Positions 49,940-57,389 of a stretch of DNA of 64,000 nucleotides are shown one piece after another (the first letter of the stretch is position 1; each line of letters starts with the position of its first letter). Source of the stretch: an uncultured Roseibium sp. (GTDB taxonomy: Bacteria > Pseudomonadota > Alphaproteobacteria > Rhizobiales > Stappiaceae); the NCBI RefSeq assembly GCF_947496995.1, contig NZ_CANMFD010000008.1, positions 93,010 through 157,009 on the forward strand, read 5' to 3'. Made by a program: the position numbers and the translations under genes. The notes beneath the pieces were generated by a model. That model had not been told where the DNA came from. It made no database searches and saw only the letters and a list, made by a program, of their open reading frames with translations.

Positions 49940-51216
49940 TGGATATACTCCGTCAATGCAAGTGAAACCTGGGGAACGTAGGTGACCAGGAGCAGGATCA
50001 GCGCCAGGACCGCGATGAACGGCAGGTTGGCGCGCGACGTCTCCCAGATGCCCGCCTTGGCGATCGAGCACGAGGTGATCAGCACCGAGGCGACAGGCGG
50101 CGTCTGCTGCCCGATTGCCAGGTTCAGCGTCACCATGATGCCGAAATGGATCGGGTCGATACCGACGGCGTTGACAAGCGGCATCACCACCGGGACGACG
50201 AGAATGATCGCCGCTGCTCCATGCAGGAACATCCCGAGGACAAGCAGCAGCAGGTTCAGCAGAGCAAGCACGATGTAGGGGTTCGTGGTGATCTCGGTGA
50301 TCTGCGCGGCAAGCTGCTGGGGAACCTGCGCCTGGGTCAGGAACAGGCCCAGCGCAGCGGACGTCGCCACCAGCATCATGACCACACCCGTCTGGCTGAT
50401 GCCTTCCAGCATGGTCTTGCGCAAGCGGCGTATGTCCAGGTCGCGATAGATGAAGAGCCCGATCACCAGGGCGGCGAGAACCGCAAGGCCGGCCCCTTCG
50501 GTCGCCGTCACAAGCCCGGAGAAAATACCGCCGAGGATGATCACCGGCATGGTCAGCGCCCAGAAGGCTTCGCGGAAAGTCCTGCCGACATGACCGAGAT
50601 CGAACCCTTCGGCACGCGGCAGATCGTAGCGCACCGCCAGTATGTAGGTCACCAGCATGAGCAGACCGCCGCCCATGACACCGGGCACGATACCGGCGAC
50701 AAACAGCTTGAGCACCGAGGTTTCCGCGATCGCGCCGTAGAGGATCATCGGAATGGACGGTGGAATGATGATTGCAAGCGACGCCGAAGATGACGTGATG
50801 GCGGCCGCCAGTGTCCGCGAATAACCGCGTTTTTTCATTTCCGGGATCAGCACCGTTCCCGTTGCCGCGACATCGGCCACGGCCGAGCCGGAGATCTCCG
50901 CGAAGACCATCGAGACGCCGATGTTGACCATCCCCAGCCCGCCGCGAACAAAACCGATGAGCGCGGAAACGAAATTGATCAGCCTGACTGAAATACCCGA
51001 TGTGTTCATCAGGTTGCCCGCGAGAATGAACAGCGGAATGGCGATCAGCGGAAACGAGGTCGCTCCCGAATACAGGGCGATCACCATGTCGTAGAGACGG
51101 TCGGAACCGGACGTGAGCAGGAACCCGCCGACCGAAACGATGCCGATGGCAATGGCGATCGGCACGTTGATGAGAATTAGCGCGATCAGAACGACGGTTG
51201 TCAGAAGAAGGATCAT
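49936..51216 (-). CDS. TRAP transporter large permease (DctM type)
   Basis: 426 residues and about twelve membrane segments. LINVPIAIAIGIVSVGGFLL, VIALYSGATSFPLIAIPLFI and GLGMVNIGVSMVFAEISGSA are DctM hallmarks, then SLAIIIPPSIPMILYGAIAE and VAGIVPGVMGGGLL. Late in the protein LLLLVLGMFLHGAAAIILVV and NLAIGQQTPPVASVLITSCS fit. It couples solute import to a Na+ or H+ gradient with the DctQ subunit at 51213 and the receptor at 51951. It overlaps both neighbours by ATGA. Confidence 0.96.
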   Translation of the reverse strand: MILLLTTVVLIALILINVPIAIAIGIVSVGGFLLTSGSDRLYDMVIALYSGATSFPLIAIPLFILAGNLMNTSGISVRLINFVSALIGFVRGGLGMVNIGVSMVFAEISGSAVADVAATGTVLIPEMKKRGYSRTLAAAITSSSASLAIIIPPSIPMILYGAIAETSVLKLFVAGIVPGVMGGGLLMLVTYILAVRYDLPRAEGFDLGHVGRTFREAFWALTMPVIILGGIFSGLVTATEGAGLAVLAALVIGLFIYRDLDIRRLRKTMLEGISQTGVVMMLVATSAALGLFLTQAQVPQQLAAQITEITTNPYIVLALLNLLLLVLGMFLHGAAAIILVVPVVMPLVNAVGIDPIHFGIMVTLNLAIGQQTPPVASVLITSCSIAKAGIWETSRANLPFIAVLALILLLVTYVPQVSLALTEYIQ

Positions 51217-51776
51217 TTGCCGGCCTCCTTGAGATGCAGCGCCTGGGCGTCTTTTTCCGCCTCTGCGATTACCTGTTCGATCTCGGCATGTTCGTGATCG
51301 ATGCCTGAGGCGGCATCCCGCAGGGTGCGCGGCATCGTGAGAAGTGTCCCGACGATCATCAGCACCGCGGAGATCGGGATCACGGATTGAACGATATCAA
51401 GCGTCATCCAGGGAAGGCTCAACAGGGAATCCCACTTGGCGACGGCAAGAACGGCGTTTCCGTACCAGGCAACCAGGGCGAAGTAGCCGAGGACAAGTAT
51501 TTCGGAGACCAGCGCGAGCGCCACGGCCGGTCCTCGCGGAAGCGCCGCCACCAGCCCGGCAAAGGACATGTGGTGCCGCATGAAAACGGCGTAGGTCGCC
51601 CCGAAATATGTCAGCCATGCAAGCATTACGCTGGCAAGTTCGTCGTACCAGGACGGCGACCATCCAAGGTATCGCATCGTCGTGGAATAAATGACCGCCC
51701 CGGTCAGGGCGAGCAGCAATGCGATGCAGACAGCCTCGATTGCGCGCACAAGGATGCGCTCGAATAGGGCAATCAT
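51213..51776 (-). CDS. TRAP transporter small permease (DctQ type)
   Basis: 187 residues with four membrane segments: residues of about 10-33 (AIEAVCIALLLALTGAVIYS), 43-60, 85-105 and 125-145. SWYDELASVMLAWLTYFGAT and the MRHHMSFAGLVAALP segment are typical of DctQ. A charged C-terminal tail of about 35 residues (DHEHAEIEQVIAEAEKDAQA) extends into the cytoplasm. It overlaps the DctM gene by ATGA. Confidence 0.94.
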   Translation of the reverse strand: MIALFERILVRAIEAVCIALLLALTGAVIYSTTMRYLGWSPSWYDELASVMLAWLTYFGATYAVFMRHHMSFAGLVAALPRGPAVALALVSEILVLGYFALVAWYGNAVLAVAKWDSLLSLPWMTLDIVQSVIPISAVLMIVGTLLTMPRTLRDAASGIDHEHAEIEQVIAEAEKDAQALHLKEAGK

Positions 51777-51797
51777 GGCTCCTCCCGGTCCATTTCG

Positions 51798-51821
51798 CCG
51801 GCCGGTTCTGCCCGGCCGGCT
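51798..51821 (-). promoter_or_regulatory. Perfect GC hairpin between TRAP receptor and permease genes
   Basis: GCCGGCCGG (51798-51806) and CCGGCCGGC (51813-51821) form a 9-bp perfect stem with a 6-base loop, 21 bases before the dctQ-type start at 51776. With no T tract it looks like an mRNA-stability or processing element. Confidence 0.6.
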
Positions 51822-51838
51822 TCATTGTTATCGTGATT

Positions 51839-51954
51839 TAGAGCGTGTCGCGTTCAAGCGGATTGAAGGGTTCAGGAAGACGCCCGAGGTAGCGTTTGCA
51901 TTACAAATGCGTTCGGGCGGTTTCCTGAGTTCAATTCAACGCGACTTGCTCTAG
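51839..51954. repeat. Palindromic MITE-like element of about 115 bp
   Basis: The two ends are imperfect inverted copies: TAGAGCGTGTCGCGTT from 51839 and AACGCGACTTGCTCTA ending at 51954. Inner blocks also pair: TTCAGGAAGACGCCCGA (from 51871) with TCGGGCGGTTTCCTGAG (from 51913), and AGCGTTTGCA with AAATGCG at the tip. The whole folds into one long hairpin. Its right end starts at the stop codon of the TRAP receptor gene, which is read from the element's terminal TAG. TAGAGCnnGTCGCG-ended palindromes recur between genes in Rhizobiales, from general knowledge. No second full copy occurs in this window. Confidence 0.7.
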
Positions 51955-52934
51955 TTGGCAAGGCTCTGGGCGAGGCCGACCAGTTTGTCGCCGCCCTCGA
52001 CCTTTGCGGCGAAAGCTTCGTAGATCGGGACGGACGCTGCAACGAAGGCAGCCTTGTCGGCCACGTTCACTTCGACGCCCGCGGCACGAACCTTGTCGAC
52101 CAGTTCGCTGTCCGCCTTTTCACCCTGGGCCAGAGACCAGTCCTGAACCTCGGAAGCCACTTCGCCGACGATCGCCTTGACGCCGTCAGACATCTTGCCC
52201 CAGGTCCCGGCGCCCGTGGTGAGATAGGTCGGCGAATAGACGTGGCCGGTCAGGCTCAGATATCCCTGAACTTCCTGAAAATTGGCGCCGACGATATTCG
52301 TCAGAGGGTTTTCCTGACCGTCCATGGTGCCGGTCTGCAAGGCGACGAACACCTCCGAAAACGCCATCGGCGTCGGGTTGGCGCCCCATTCCTTGAACAT
52401 CGCCACACGCCATTCCGAGGAAGGCGTACGGATTTTCAGACCGTCGAGATCGGCAGGAACGTTGATCGGTTTCTTGCTGTTGGTGATCTGGCGGAAGCCG
52501 TTTTCCCAGGTCGAGATCACATGCAGTCCGGCTGCTTCCGCCTTGGGAGCAAGCTCGGTTCTGACCAGATTCTTGTCGATGGCCTTCAGATGCTCCCGGT
52601 CCTGGACGAGGAACGGCATGTCGAACAGGGCGAATTCCGGCGCGACATTGGTCATGATGGACGAAATGAGGGTGAACTGTACCGTGCCGAGACGGAGTTT
52701 CTGCATCAGCTCCTTCTCGTCGCCGAGCTGCGCATCCGCATAGAACTCAACCTTGTCGGCATCTCCGAGGCGCTCCTGCAGCTCTTCGGCAAAGCGCGCA
52801 GCGCTTCGCCCCTGAAGACTGTTCGAGGCCGCACCGACCGCGACAATGTAGGTTTCGGCATGAACAGGCGCTGCACCGGCAATCACGACGGACGCGAGCA
52901 GGCCCGCACACAGGCTCTTGGGCGTGTATTTCAT
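51951..52934 (-). CDS. TRAP transporter periplasmic receptor (DctP type)
   Basis: 327 residues from the ATG at 52934. The signal peptide is KYTPKSLCAGLLASVVIAGA with cleavage after VHA. ASNSLQGRSAARFAEELQER, FYADAQLGDEKELMQKLRLG, and GLKIRTPSSEWRVAMFKEWG with the conserved carboxylate-binding Arg fit DctP, as do PTPMAFSEVFVALQTGTMDG and QENPLTNIVGANFQEVQGYL. The ligand is an organic or sugar acid; enzymes downstream point to a sugar acid. The stop codon belongs to the palindromic element at 51839-51954. The longer frame to 53486 is not coding. Confidence 0.95.
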   Translation of the reverse strand: MKYTPKSLCAGLLASVVIAGAAPVHAETYIVAVGAASNSLQGRSAARFAEELQERLGDADKVEFYADAQLGDEKELMQKLRLGTVQFTLISSIMTNVAPEFALFDMPFLVQDREHLKAIDKNLVRTELAPKAEAAGLHVISTWENGFRQITNSKKPINVPADLDGLKIRTPSSEWRVAMFKEWGANPTPMAFSEVFVALQTGTMDGQENPLTNIVGANFQEVQGYLSLTGHVYSPTYLTTGAGTWGKMSDGVKAIVGEVASEVQDWSLAQGEKADSELVDKVRAAGVEVNVADKAAFVAASVPIYEAFAAKVEGGDKLVGLAQSLAN

Positions 52935-53053
52935 AGTGTCTCCTCCACTTGTCGGGATGTGCGGCCCGAAAACCGCAGGCACTCCCGATAAAACCTGTCT
53001 AGCGGAAAGCCCGTCATCGGAATAATGGGAATCCCGGATCAATCGATAACCAA

Positions 53054-53071
53054 ATGGAATTGATTGTCCAT
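53054..53071. promoter_or_regulatory. Inverted repeat upstream of the TRAP operon, weak operator candidate
   Basis: ATGGA (53054-53058) and TCCAT (53067-53071) form an inverted repeat with an 8-base spacer, about 120 bases upstream of the receptor start at 52934 in the only promoter-sized gap of the operon. The spacing suits a LysR-type site, so the LysR gene at 45753-46679 is a candidate regulator. Confidence 0.3.
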
Positions 53072-53181
53072 TCCGTGAAAACCTTTTTGCCGCACTGCGC
53101 TCACGCAATTCAGCACACCGGATTTGGATCAAACAAGCCGCCGGGCCCGCAAAACGACCGGAGAACGCGCGCTGGACCTCC

Positions 53182-53790
53182 CTAAGCCTCGCCCGCGTCG
53201 CTGGAGCACAGGAACCAGAATGCGAGCAGCGGCGTATCCCCGGAGCGCATGGCGTGGTCGATGCCCGGTGAATTGTAGAAAGATCCGCCGGGCCCGGGCT
53301 CGAACCAGTTGCTGCCTCCGTGCCGGAATTCTCCCTTGCTCGCAACAAGGTAGATTTCTTCCGGCGGATGCGAATGGTTGGGATAGCGGACATGCGGCGC
53401 CAGCAGTGAAACGCCGAGCCAGACATCCGAGCGCCGCTCCATCCCGGAAGGACCGACAACAACGGCGTTTGCATGCCCTTCGGCAAAGTTCGCGCTGGCG
53501 TTCGTCATGTCGCCGGCACGGCCCCGCCAGACGAGCCCTGGCTCAAGATCGAAAAACCTGTCCAGAAGACCGCCCAAGGCCGTGCGCCCCGACCCCTGTC
53601 CCTGGAACAAACGCAGATGATCGCAAACCGGCAGTCGACGCCCGTCCTGGAAGGGAACCGGCGCTGGCTCCGCGAGCGCTCTTTCGATACGTGACAGGGC
53701 GCTGTGGCTTTCCGGTTCGCTTGCCGCTTTTGAAAACGCATCGAGGGCTGCGGTAAGGAAATCCTGCAGTGGTTTTGGGCGGCCGGTCAT
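53182..53790 (-). CDS. DMSP lyase-family cupin protein (DddQ/DddL-like)
   Basis: 202 residues. The N-terminal half is helical (LQDFLTAALDAFSK, RFFDLEPGLVWRGRAGD). The cupin core then shows VRYPNHSHPPEEIYLVASKG, an HxHxxxExxY metal/catalytic motif, and PGGSFYNSPGIDHAMRSGDT PLLAFWF with the third His. The order WRG, VVVGPSG, LLAP-YP-H-HP-EEIYL, W-PGG, HAMR-PLL matches DddQ/DddL lyases, which cleave dimethylsulfoniopropionate to dimethyl sulfide and acrylate in the cytoplasm. It is a single gene between a TRAP operon and a TetR gene. Other functions in this cupin group cannot be excluded. Confidence 0.75.
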   Translation of the reverse strand: MTGRPKPLQDFLTAALDAFSKAASEPESHSALSRIERALAEPAPVPFQDGRRLPVCDHLRLFQGQGSGRTALGGLLDRFFDLEPGLVWRGRAGDMTNASANFAEGHANAVVVGPSGMERRSDVWLGVSLLAPHVRYPNHSHPPEEIYLVASKGEFRHGGSNWFEPGPGGSFYNSPGIDHAMRSGDTPLLAFWFLCSSDAGEA

Positions 53791-53814
53791 TTTCTTGTCC
53801 GGTCCGGGAGTATG

Positions 53815-54387
53815 TCAGGCAACCGTTTCGATCCGGCCGCGTTTGCCGGCAACCTTTCGGTCGCCGCCGTCATCTGCCAGCAACGCGGCGGCCAGTTGCA
53901 AGGCGCTTTCACAGGCCTCGTTCCGGTACAGAGGCCACAATTGCATCAGGCCCTCGCAAATCAGCAGCAACTCTGTCTGGTTTTCCGGAAGCTTCGCGGC
54001 CGCTGCCAGCCGCTGTGCGAATTCATGCTTGTGGCGCTGCAGAAGATGTCTCAACGCCCCGTTTTCCGGCGCTGCCGCCACAGCGGAATGAAACAGGCAC
54101 CCGTGCGAGGCTTCGCTCTCCATCCACTGCCCGACCCGCCGGATGACTTCGAAAAGCGCCTCTCGCGGCGGCGCCGGCAGATCAGCAAAGATCTGCGCCA
54201 GATAGCGCTCGTGTCGAAACTCCAGGGCCGCCAGCACCATGTCGTTTCTGGAGGGATAATATTTATAGAGCGTCCTGAGACTAACCTGCGCGGCATCGCG
54301 AAGCGTCTCGATATTCGGCGCCGAAAACCCGTGCTCTGCGAAGGCACGCTCAAGGCCGGCTGCTATCCGTATCTGAAGTTCGTTCAT
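53815..54387 (-). CDS. TetR-family transcriptional regulator
   Basis: 190 residues from the ATG at 54387; an ATG/ATG pair allows 54396 as well. The helix-turn-helix lies at about residues 20-50 (GFSAPNIETLRDAAQVSLRT, LYKYYPSRNDMVLAALEFRH). The ligand domain contains GQWMESEASHGCLFHSAVAA and LLLICEGLMQLWPLYRNEAC. It is divergent from the MDR oxidoreductase gene, with two operator-like repeats at 54397-54443 covering both starts. This arrangement suggests it represses both itself and the oxidoreductase. Confidence 0.93.
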   Translation of the reverse strand: MNELQIRIAAGLERAFAEHGFSAPNIETLRDAAQVSLRTLYKYYPSRNDMVLAALEFRHERYLAQIFADLPAPPREALFEVIRRVGQWMESEASHGCLFHSAVAAAPENGALRHLLQRHKHEFAQRLAAAAKLPENQTELLLICEGLMQLWPLYRNEACESALQLAAALLADDGGDRKVAGKRGRIETVA

Positions 54388-54396
54388 GTTTGACAA

Positions 54397-54443
54397 GGTA
54401 GAATGATTGCTCTACCAAACGCAAGTAGAGTAATCATTCTACC
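54397..54443. promoter_or_regulatory. Paired TetR operator-like sites in the divergent promoter
   Basis: GGTAGAATGATTGCTCTACC (54397-54416) and GTAGAGTAATCATTCTACC (54425-54443) are near-perfect inverted copies of each other, and each is itself an imperfect palindrome with TAGA/TCTA ends. They fill the 72-base gap between the divergent TetR and oxidoreductase starts. Confidence 0.8.
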
Positions 54444-54459
54444 TGAAAAGGGGCCTACA

Positions 54460-55503
54460 ATGACATTGCCGGAGACCATGCGCGGAATAGTTCTGACGGG
54501 ACATGGCGGTCCCGAGACGCTGCAATGGCGGACCGACCTCCCAGTGCCCCGGCCAGGCCCTCGGGACGTTGTGGTGCGCGTGGCGGCGGCCGGAGTGAAC
54601 AATACCGACATCAACACCCGTATCGGCTGGTATTCGAAAAACGCAGCTGCGGATGACGCTTCCTGGTCGGGCGCGCCGCTGACCTTCCCCCGGATCCAGG
54701 GCGCCGACGTTTGCGGTCATATCGTTGCGGTCGGCGAGGAGGTTTCGGCGGCCCGCATCGGCGAGCGCGTCCTGATTGAGCCCTGCCTGCGCGAAGTGAA
54801 CGGGGCCGAACCCCCAAGGCCATGGTATCTCGGCTCGGAATGCGACGGAGGATTTGCGGATTTCGTGCGCGTCGCATCCCGGCACGCCCACAAGATCGAC
54901 AGCAGCCTCTCGGATACGGAACTGGCATCGTTTCCCTGTTCCTATTCCACTGCTGAAAACATGCTGACCCGCGCAAGGGTTCAACAGGGAGACACTGTTC
55001 TGGTGACCGGCGCATCGGGCGGCGTCGGCTCGGCTGCGGTCCAGCTTGCCAAGGCACGCGGCGCAAAAGTCATTGCGGTTACAGGTACCGCCAAAGCCGA
55101 TGCGATCCGCAAGCTTGGAGCTGCAACAACGATTGGCCGGAACGACGATCCGGTTCGAGAACTCGGGTCCGACAGCATCGACGTTGTCATCGATCTGGTG
55201 GCCGGACCCGGATGGCCGGCATTGCTCGACGTCCTGCGGCCCGGCGGTCGTTACGCGGTGGCAGGCGCGATTGCCGGACCTGTCGTCGAACTGGACGTGC
55301 GCACCCTGTACCTCAAGGACCTGAGCTTTTTCGGCTGCACCGTTCTGGAACCGGAAGTCTTCGGCAACCTGATCGACAGGATCGAGCGCGGCGACATCGC
55401 CCCGCTGGTCGCAGCCACTTTCCCGCTGCAGGAAATCGCCGGGGCACAGGAAGCTTTCGGCGAAAAAAGCCATATCGGCAAGATCGTTCTTCAGGTCGAA
55501 TGA
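54460..55503 (+). CDS. MDR-superfamily zinc-type/quinone oxidoreductase
   Basis: 347 residues from the ATG at 54460; the upstream in-frame codons to 54403 run through the operators. The GroES-like domain opens MRGIVLTGHGGPETLQWRTD with VVRVAAAGVNNTDINTRIGW and QGADVCGHIVAVGEEV. The Rossmann domain has VTGASGGVGSAAVQLAKARG at about residues 195-215, with GGRYAVAGAIAGPVVELDVR later. It reduces or oxidises a carbonyl or enone with NAD(P)H. It is under the divergent TetR, which suggests a response to a reactive small molecule. It lacks the specific features that would let me call it acrylyl-CoA reductase AcuI. Confidence 0.92.
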   Translation: MTLPETMRGIVLTGHGGPETLQWRTDLPVPRPGPRDVVVRVAAAGVNNTDINTRIGWYSKNAAADDASWSGAPLTFPRIQGADVCGHIVAVGEEVSAARIGERVLIEPCLREVNGAEPPRPWYLGSECDGGFADFVRVASRHAHKIDSSLSDTELASFPCSYSTAENMLTRARVQQGDTVLVTGASGGVGSAAVQLAKARGAKVIAVTGTAKADAIRKLGAATTIGRNDDPVRELGSDSIDVVIDLVAGPGWPALLDVLRPGGRYAVAGAIAGPVVELDVRTLYLKDLSFFGCTVLEPEVFGNLIDRIERGDIAPLVAATFPLQEIAGAQEAFGEKSHIGKIVLQVE

Positions 55504-55608
55504 AGAGGCTTTTTTCAGAAGCAAACGAGGCCTGACAGCCATACCGAACCACAGATCCCGGGTATCTCATGGCAACCTAAAAATGGGTCTTGTTTATCGA
55601 GGCTTTTA

Positions 55609-56340
55609 TCAGCCCTCGAAAATCCGCTTTCGGGCATTCTCGACGTGGCTGCGCATGGCTTTTCTGGCAGCCTTCCGGTCGAATTTTTCGATGGCTTCGA
55701 AAATCGCATAATGCTCGGACTGGACCAGTTTCAGACGGTCCTGCGGCTTAGTCAGCGTCAGGTTTCTGGTGAGGTTCATGCCCGTGAGAATATTGGATTT
55801 CATCGACGACCTGGCCGCCACGAAATACTTGTTGTCCGCCGCATTGCACACGGCGACATGAAAGGCCTCGTCGGCCGCCACGCCCAATTCGCCGTTTTCG
55901 ATACAGCGGTCCAGTTCCAGCAGCGCGTTGCGCAGCTCCGCAAGATCGTCTTCCGACCGCCGCTCCGCCGCAAGATAGGCAGCCTCGCCCTCGATGGCGG
56001 CCCTGAACTCGAATGTGCGTTGAATATCGGCGATTGACCCGACAGGCGCAAAATCGCGGACCGCGCCTTCCGGGCGGCGTTTTACATAGGACCCGGACCC
56101 CTGGCGCGAGACGACCACGTCATCCTCTCGCAACTGCTTCAGCGCCTGGCGCAGCACCGGCCGCGAGACACCAAGCTCCTCGGAGAGCGTCTGTTCGGTC
56201 GGCAACTTGCCTCCGACGGGAATATCCCCGTCCATGATCTTGGCAAGAATGTTCTCATACGCCCTGTCGGAGAGCGTCTTGTCGCGAACCTGCCCCTCGG
56301 CTGCCGCAAGCGCGATTACCTGCTTCTTTCGTGCCGCCAA
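55609..56340 (-). CDS. GntR-family transcriptional regulator, FCD type
   Basis: 243 residues from a TTG at 56340 preceded by AGGAGAGG at good spacing. The winged helix contains YENILAKIMDGDIPVGGKLP, TEQTLSEELGVSRPVLRQAL and VVSRQGSGSYVKRRP. The FCD domain has IQRTFEFRAAIEGEAAYLAA, LDRCIENGELGVAADEAFHV and FDRKAARKAMRSHVENARKR. It overlaps the end of the RraA-like gene by 25 bases and so is co-transcribed with it. Its presumed sites are the repeated TTGTAAAnATTTGTA elements in the divergent promoter. Confidence 0.93.
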   Translation of the reverse strand: MAARKKQVIALAAAEGQVRDKTLSDRAYENILAKIMDGDIPVGGKLPTEQTLSEELGVSRPVLRQALKQLREDDVVVSRQGSGSYVKRRPEGAVRDFAPVGSIADIQRTFEFRAAIEGEAAYLAAERRSEDDLAELRNALLELDRCIENGELGVAADEAFHVAVCNAADNKYFVAARSSMKSNILTGMNLTRNLTLTKPQDRLKLVQSEHYAIFEAIEKFDRKAARKAMRSHVENARKRIFEG

Positions 56341-57032
56341 GACTTGAACCTCTCCTTTGTCGAGGCGTCGGTCGGGGGATATAGCCCGAATGTCGACTCC
56401 CCTTGCTGCACCCGTTCCAGGACGAAATCTTCAAAGACGGTCATCTCCGCCGCTTCGTTCGCCACCTCGTTTGCCATATGATCGGGTATGCAGACAACGC
56501 CTTCATTGTCCCCGACGATGATATCTCCGGGAAAAACCGCGACCCCTCCACAAGCGATCGGATCGTTTATGGCAACGGCATGATGTTTGGTCAGGTTGGT
56601 CGGCGCACTGGGTCGGGTGTGATAGGCCGGCATCTCCAGCTGCGCGATTTCCGGCGTGTCCCGGAATCCTCCGTCGGTGACGATCCCGCTGCATCCCAGG
56701 GACTGAAGCCGTGTCGCCAGGATGCATCCCGCGGACGCGGCTGACGCATCGGCGCGGGAATCGATCACGAAAACCGCTCCTTCCGGACATTCCTCAACAC
56801 CCTTGCGCTGCGCATTCTCGCGATTGGCGAAGGTTTCGAGATGATCCAGATCTTCCCGGGCCGGAATATACCTCAGCGTATAGGCAAGCCCGACCATGTT
56901 CGGACCAGGGCGCAAACGCTGCGGCCCCTGCAGAAAAATATTCCTCAATCCATGCTTGAACAGAACGGTTGTCAGTGTCGCCGTGCTCACGTTCATCAGT
57001 TTTTCGTGTGTTTGTTTGCTCAAACCCGCCAC
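56316..57032 (-). CDS. RraA-like protein (HMG/CHA aldolase family)
   Basis: 238 residues from a GTG at 57032 with GGAG eight bases upstream. The frame remains open to a TTG at 57110, which abuts the operator-like repeat and has no clear ribosome-binding site. VSTATLTTVLFKHGLRNIFL, PGPNMVGLAYTLRYIPARED, AVFVIDSRADASAASAGCIL, LGCSGIVTDGGFRDTPEI with the Arg-Asp pair, and GGVAVFPGDIIVGDNEGVVC mark the RraA/aldolase fold. Family members cleave 4-hydroxy-2-oxo acids to pyruvate. It pairs with GntR and is divergent from a TRAP importer, so it probably acts on the imported acid. Confidence 0.88.
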   Translation of the reverse strand: MAGLSKQTHEKLMNVSTATLTTVLFKHGLRNIFLQGPQRLRPGPNMVGLAYTLRYIPAREDLDHLETFANRENAQRKGVEECPEGAVFVIDSRADASAASAGCILATRLQSLGCSGIVTDGGFRDTPEIAQLEMPAYHTRPSAPTNLTKHHAVAINDPIACGGVAVFPGDIIVGDNEGVVCIPDHMANEVANEAAEMTVFEDFVLERVQQGESTFGLYPPTDASTKERFKSWRHERSR

Positions 57033-57114
57033 AGGAGACACTCCGATATTTGCAGAACAGGATACGCCTTGTCCCTTTGAAGAGATATTCGCCCCAATCC
57101 TATTTGTCAATTAT

Positions 57115-57130
57115 TTGTAAAAATTTGTAT
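57115..57130. promoter_or_regulatory. GntR operator-like repeat, copy near the RraA-like gene
   Basis: TTGTAAAAATTTGTAT differs at two positions from TTGTAAATATTTGTAA at 57335-57350. The pair occurs only in the divergent promoter region between the RraA/GntR operon and the TRAP operon. Confidence 0.55.
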
Positions 57131-57334
57131 CGCAACGCATGCTCTCCCATGGCTTTTCCCGATGGCCTGAGGCGCACCAGAAAAGGACGCCGCAGCCACT
57201 TCGGAAGACCACTGAATGATCTAGGACCCTGGCTCGACGCTAGAGCAGTCTTGATCGCCAGTCCGAAAATTACTCCCTCATTTCAATCGGTTGAAAAGAA
57301 AAATCGCGGAAATTTGTCTGATTAATTTTTTAAC

Positions 57335-57350
57335 TTGTAAATATTTGTAA
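57335..57350. promoter_or_regulatory. GntR operator-like repeat, copy near the TRAP operon
   Basis: TTGTAAATATTTGTAA lies 39 bases before the TRAP receptor start at 57390 and matches the site at 57115-57130. Its position would overlap the promoter or transcription start of the TRAP operon. Confidence 0.55.
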
Positions 57351-57389
57351 AATAAATATCGTCTACGGAGGTCAAACAGGGAGGAACCG

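Noticed and set aside
54460..55503. Calling the MDR oxidoreductase AcuI because a DMSP-lyase-like gene is near
   Set aside because: It is divergent from the lyase-like gene with a TetR gene between, and I see no specific AcuI features; the general MDR call is safer.
57241..57300. Possible second copy of the palindromic element (CTAGAGCAGTCTTGATCG)
   Set aside because: Only the first six to eight bases resemble the element end, and no inverted partner is present.
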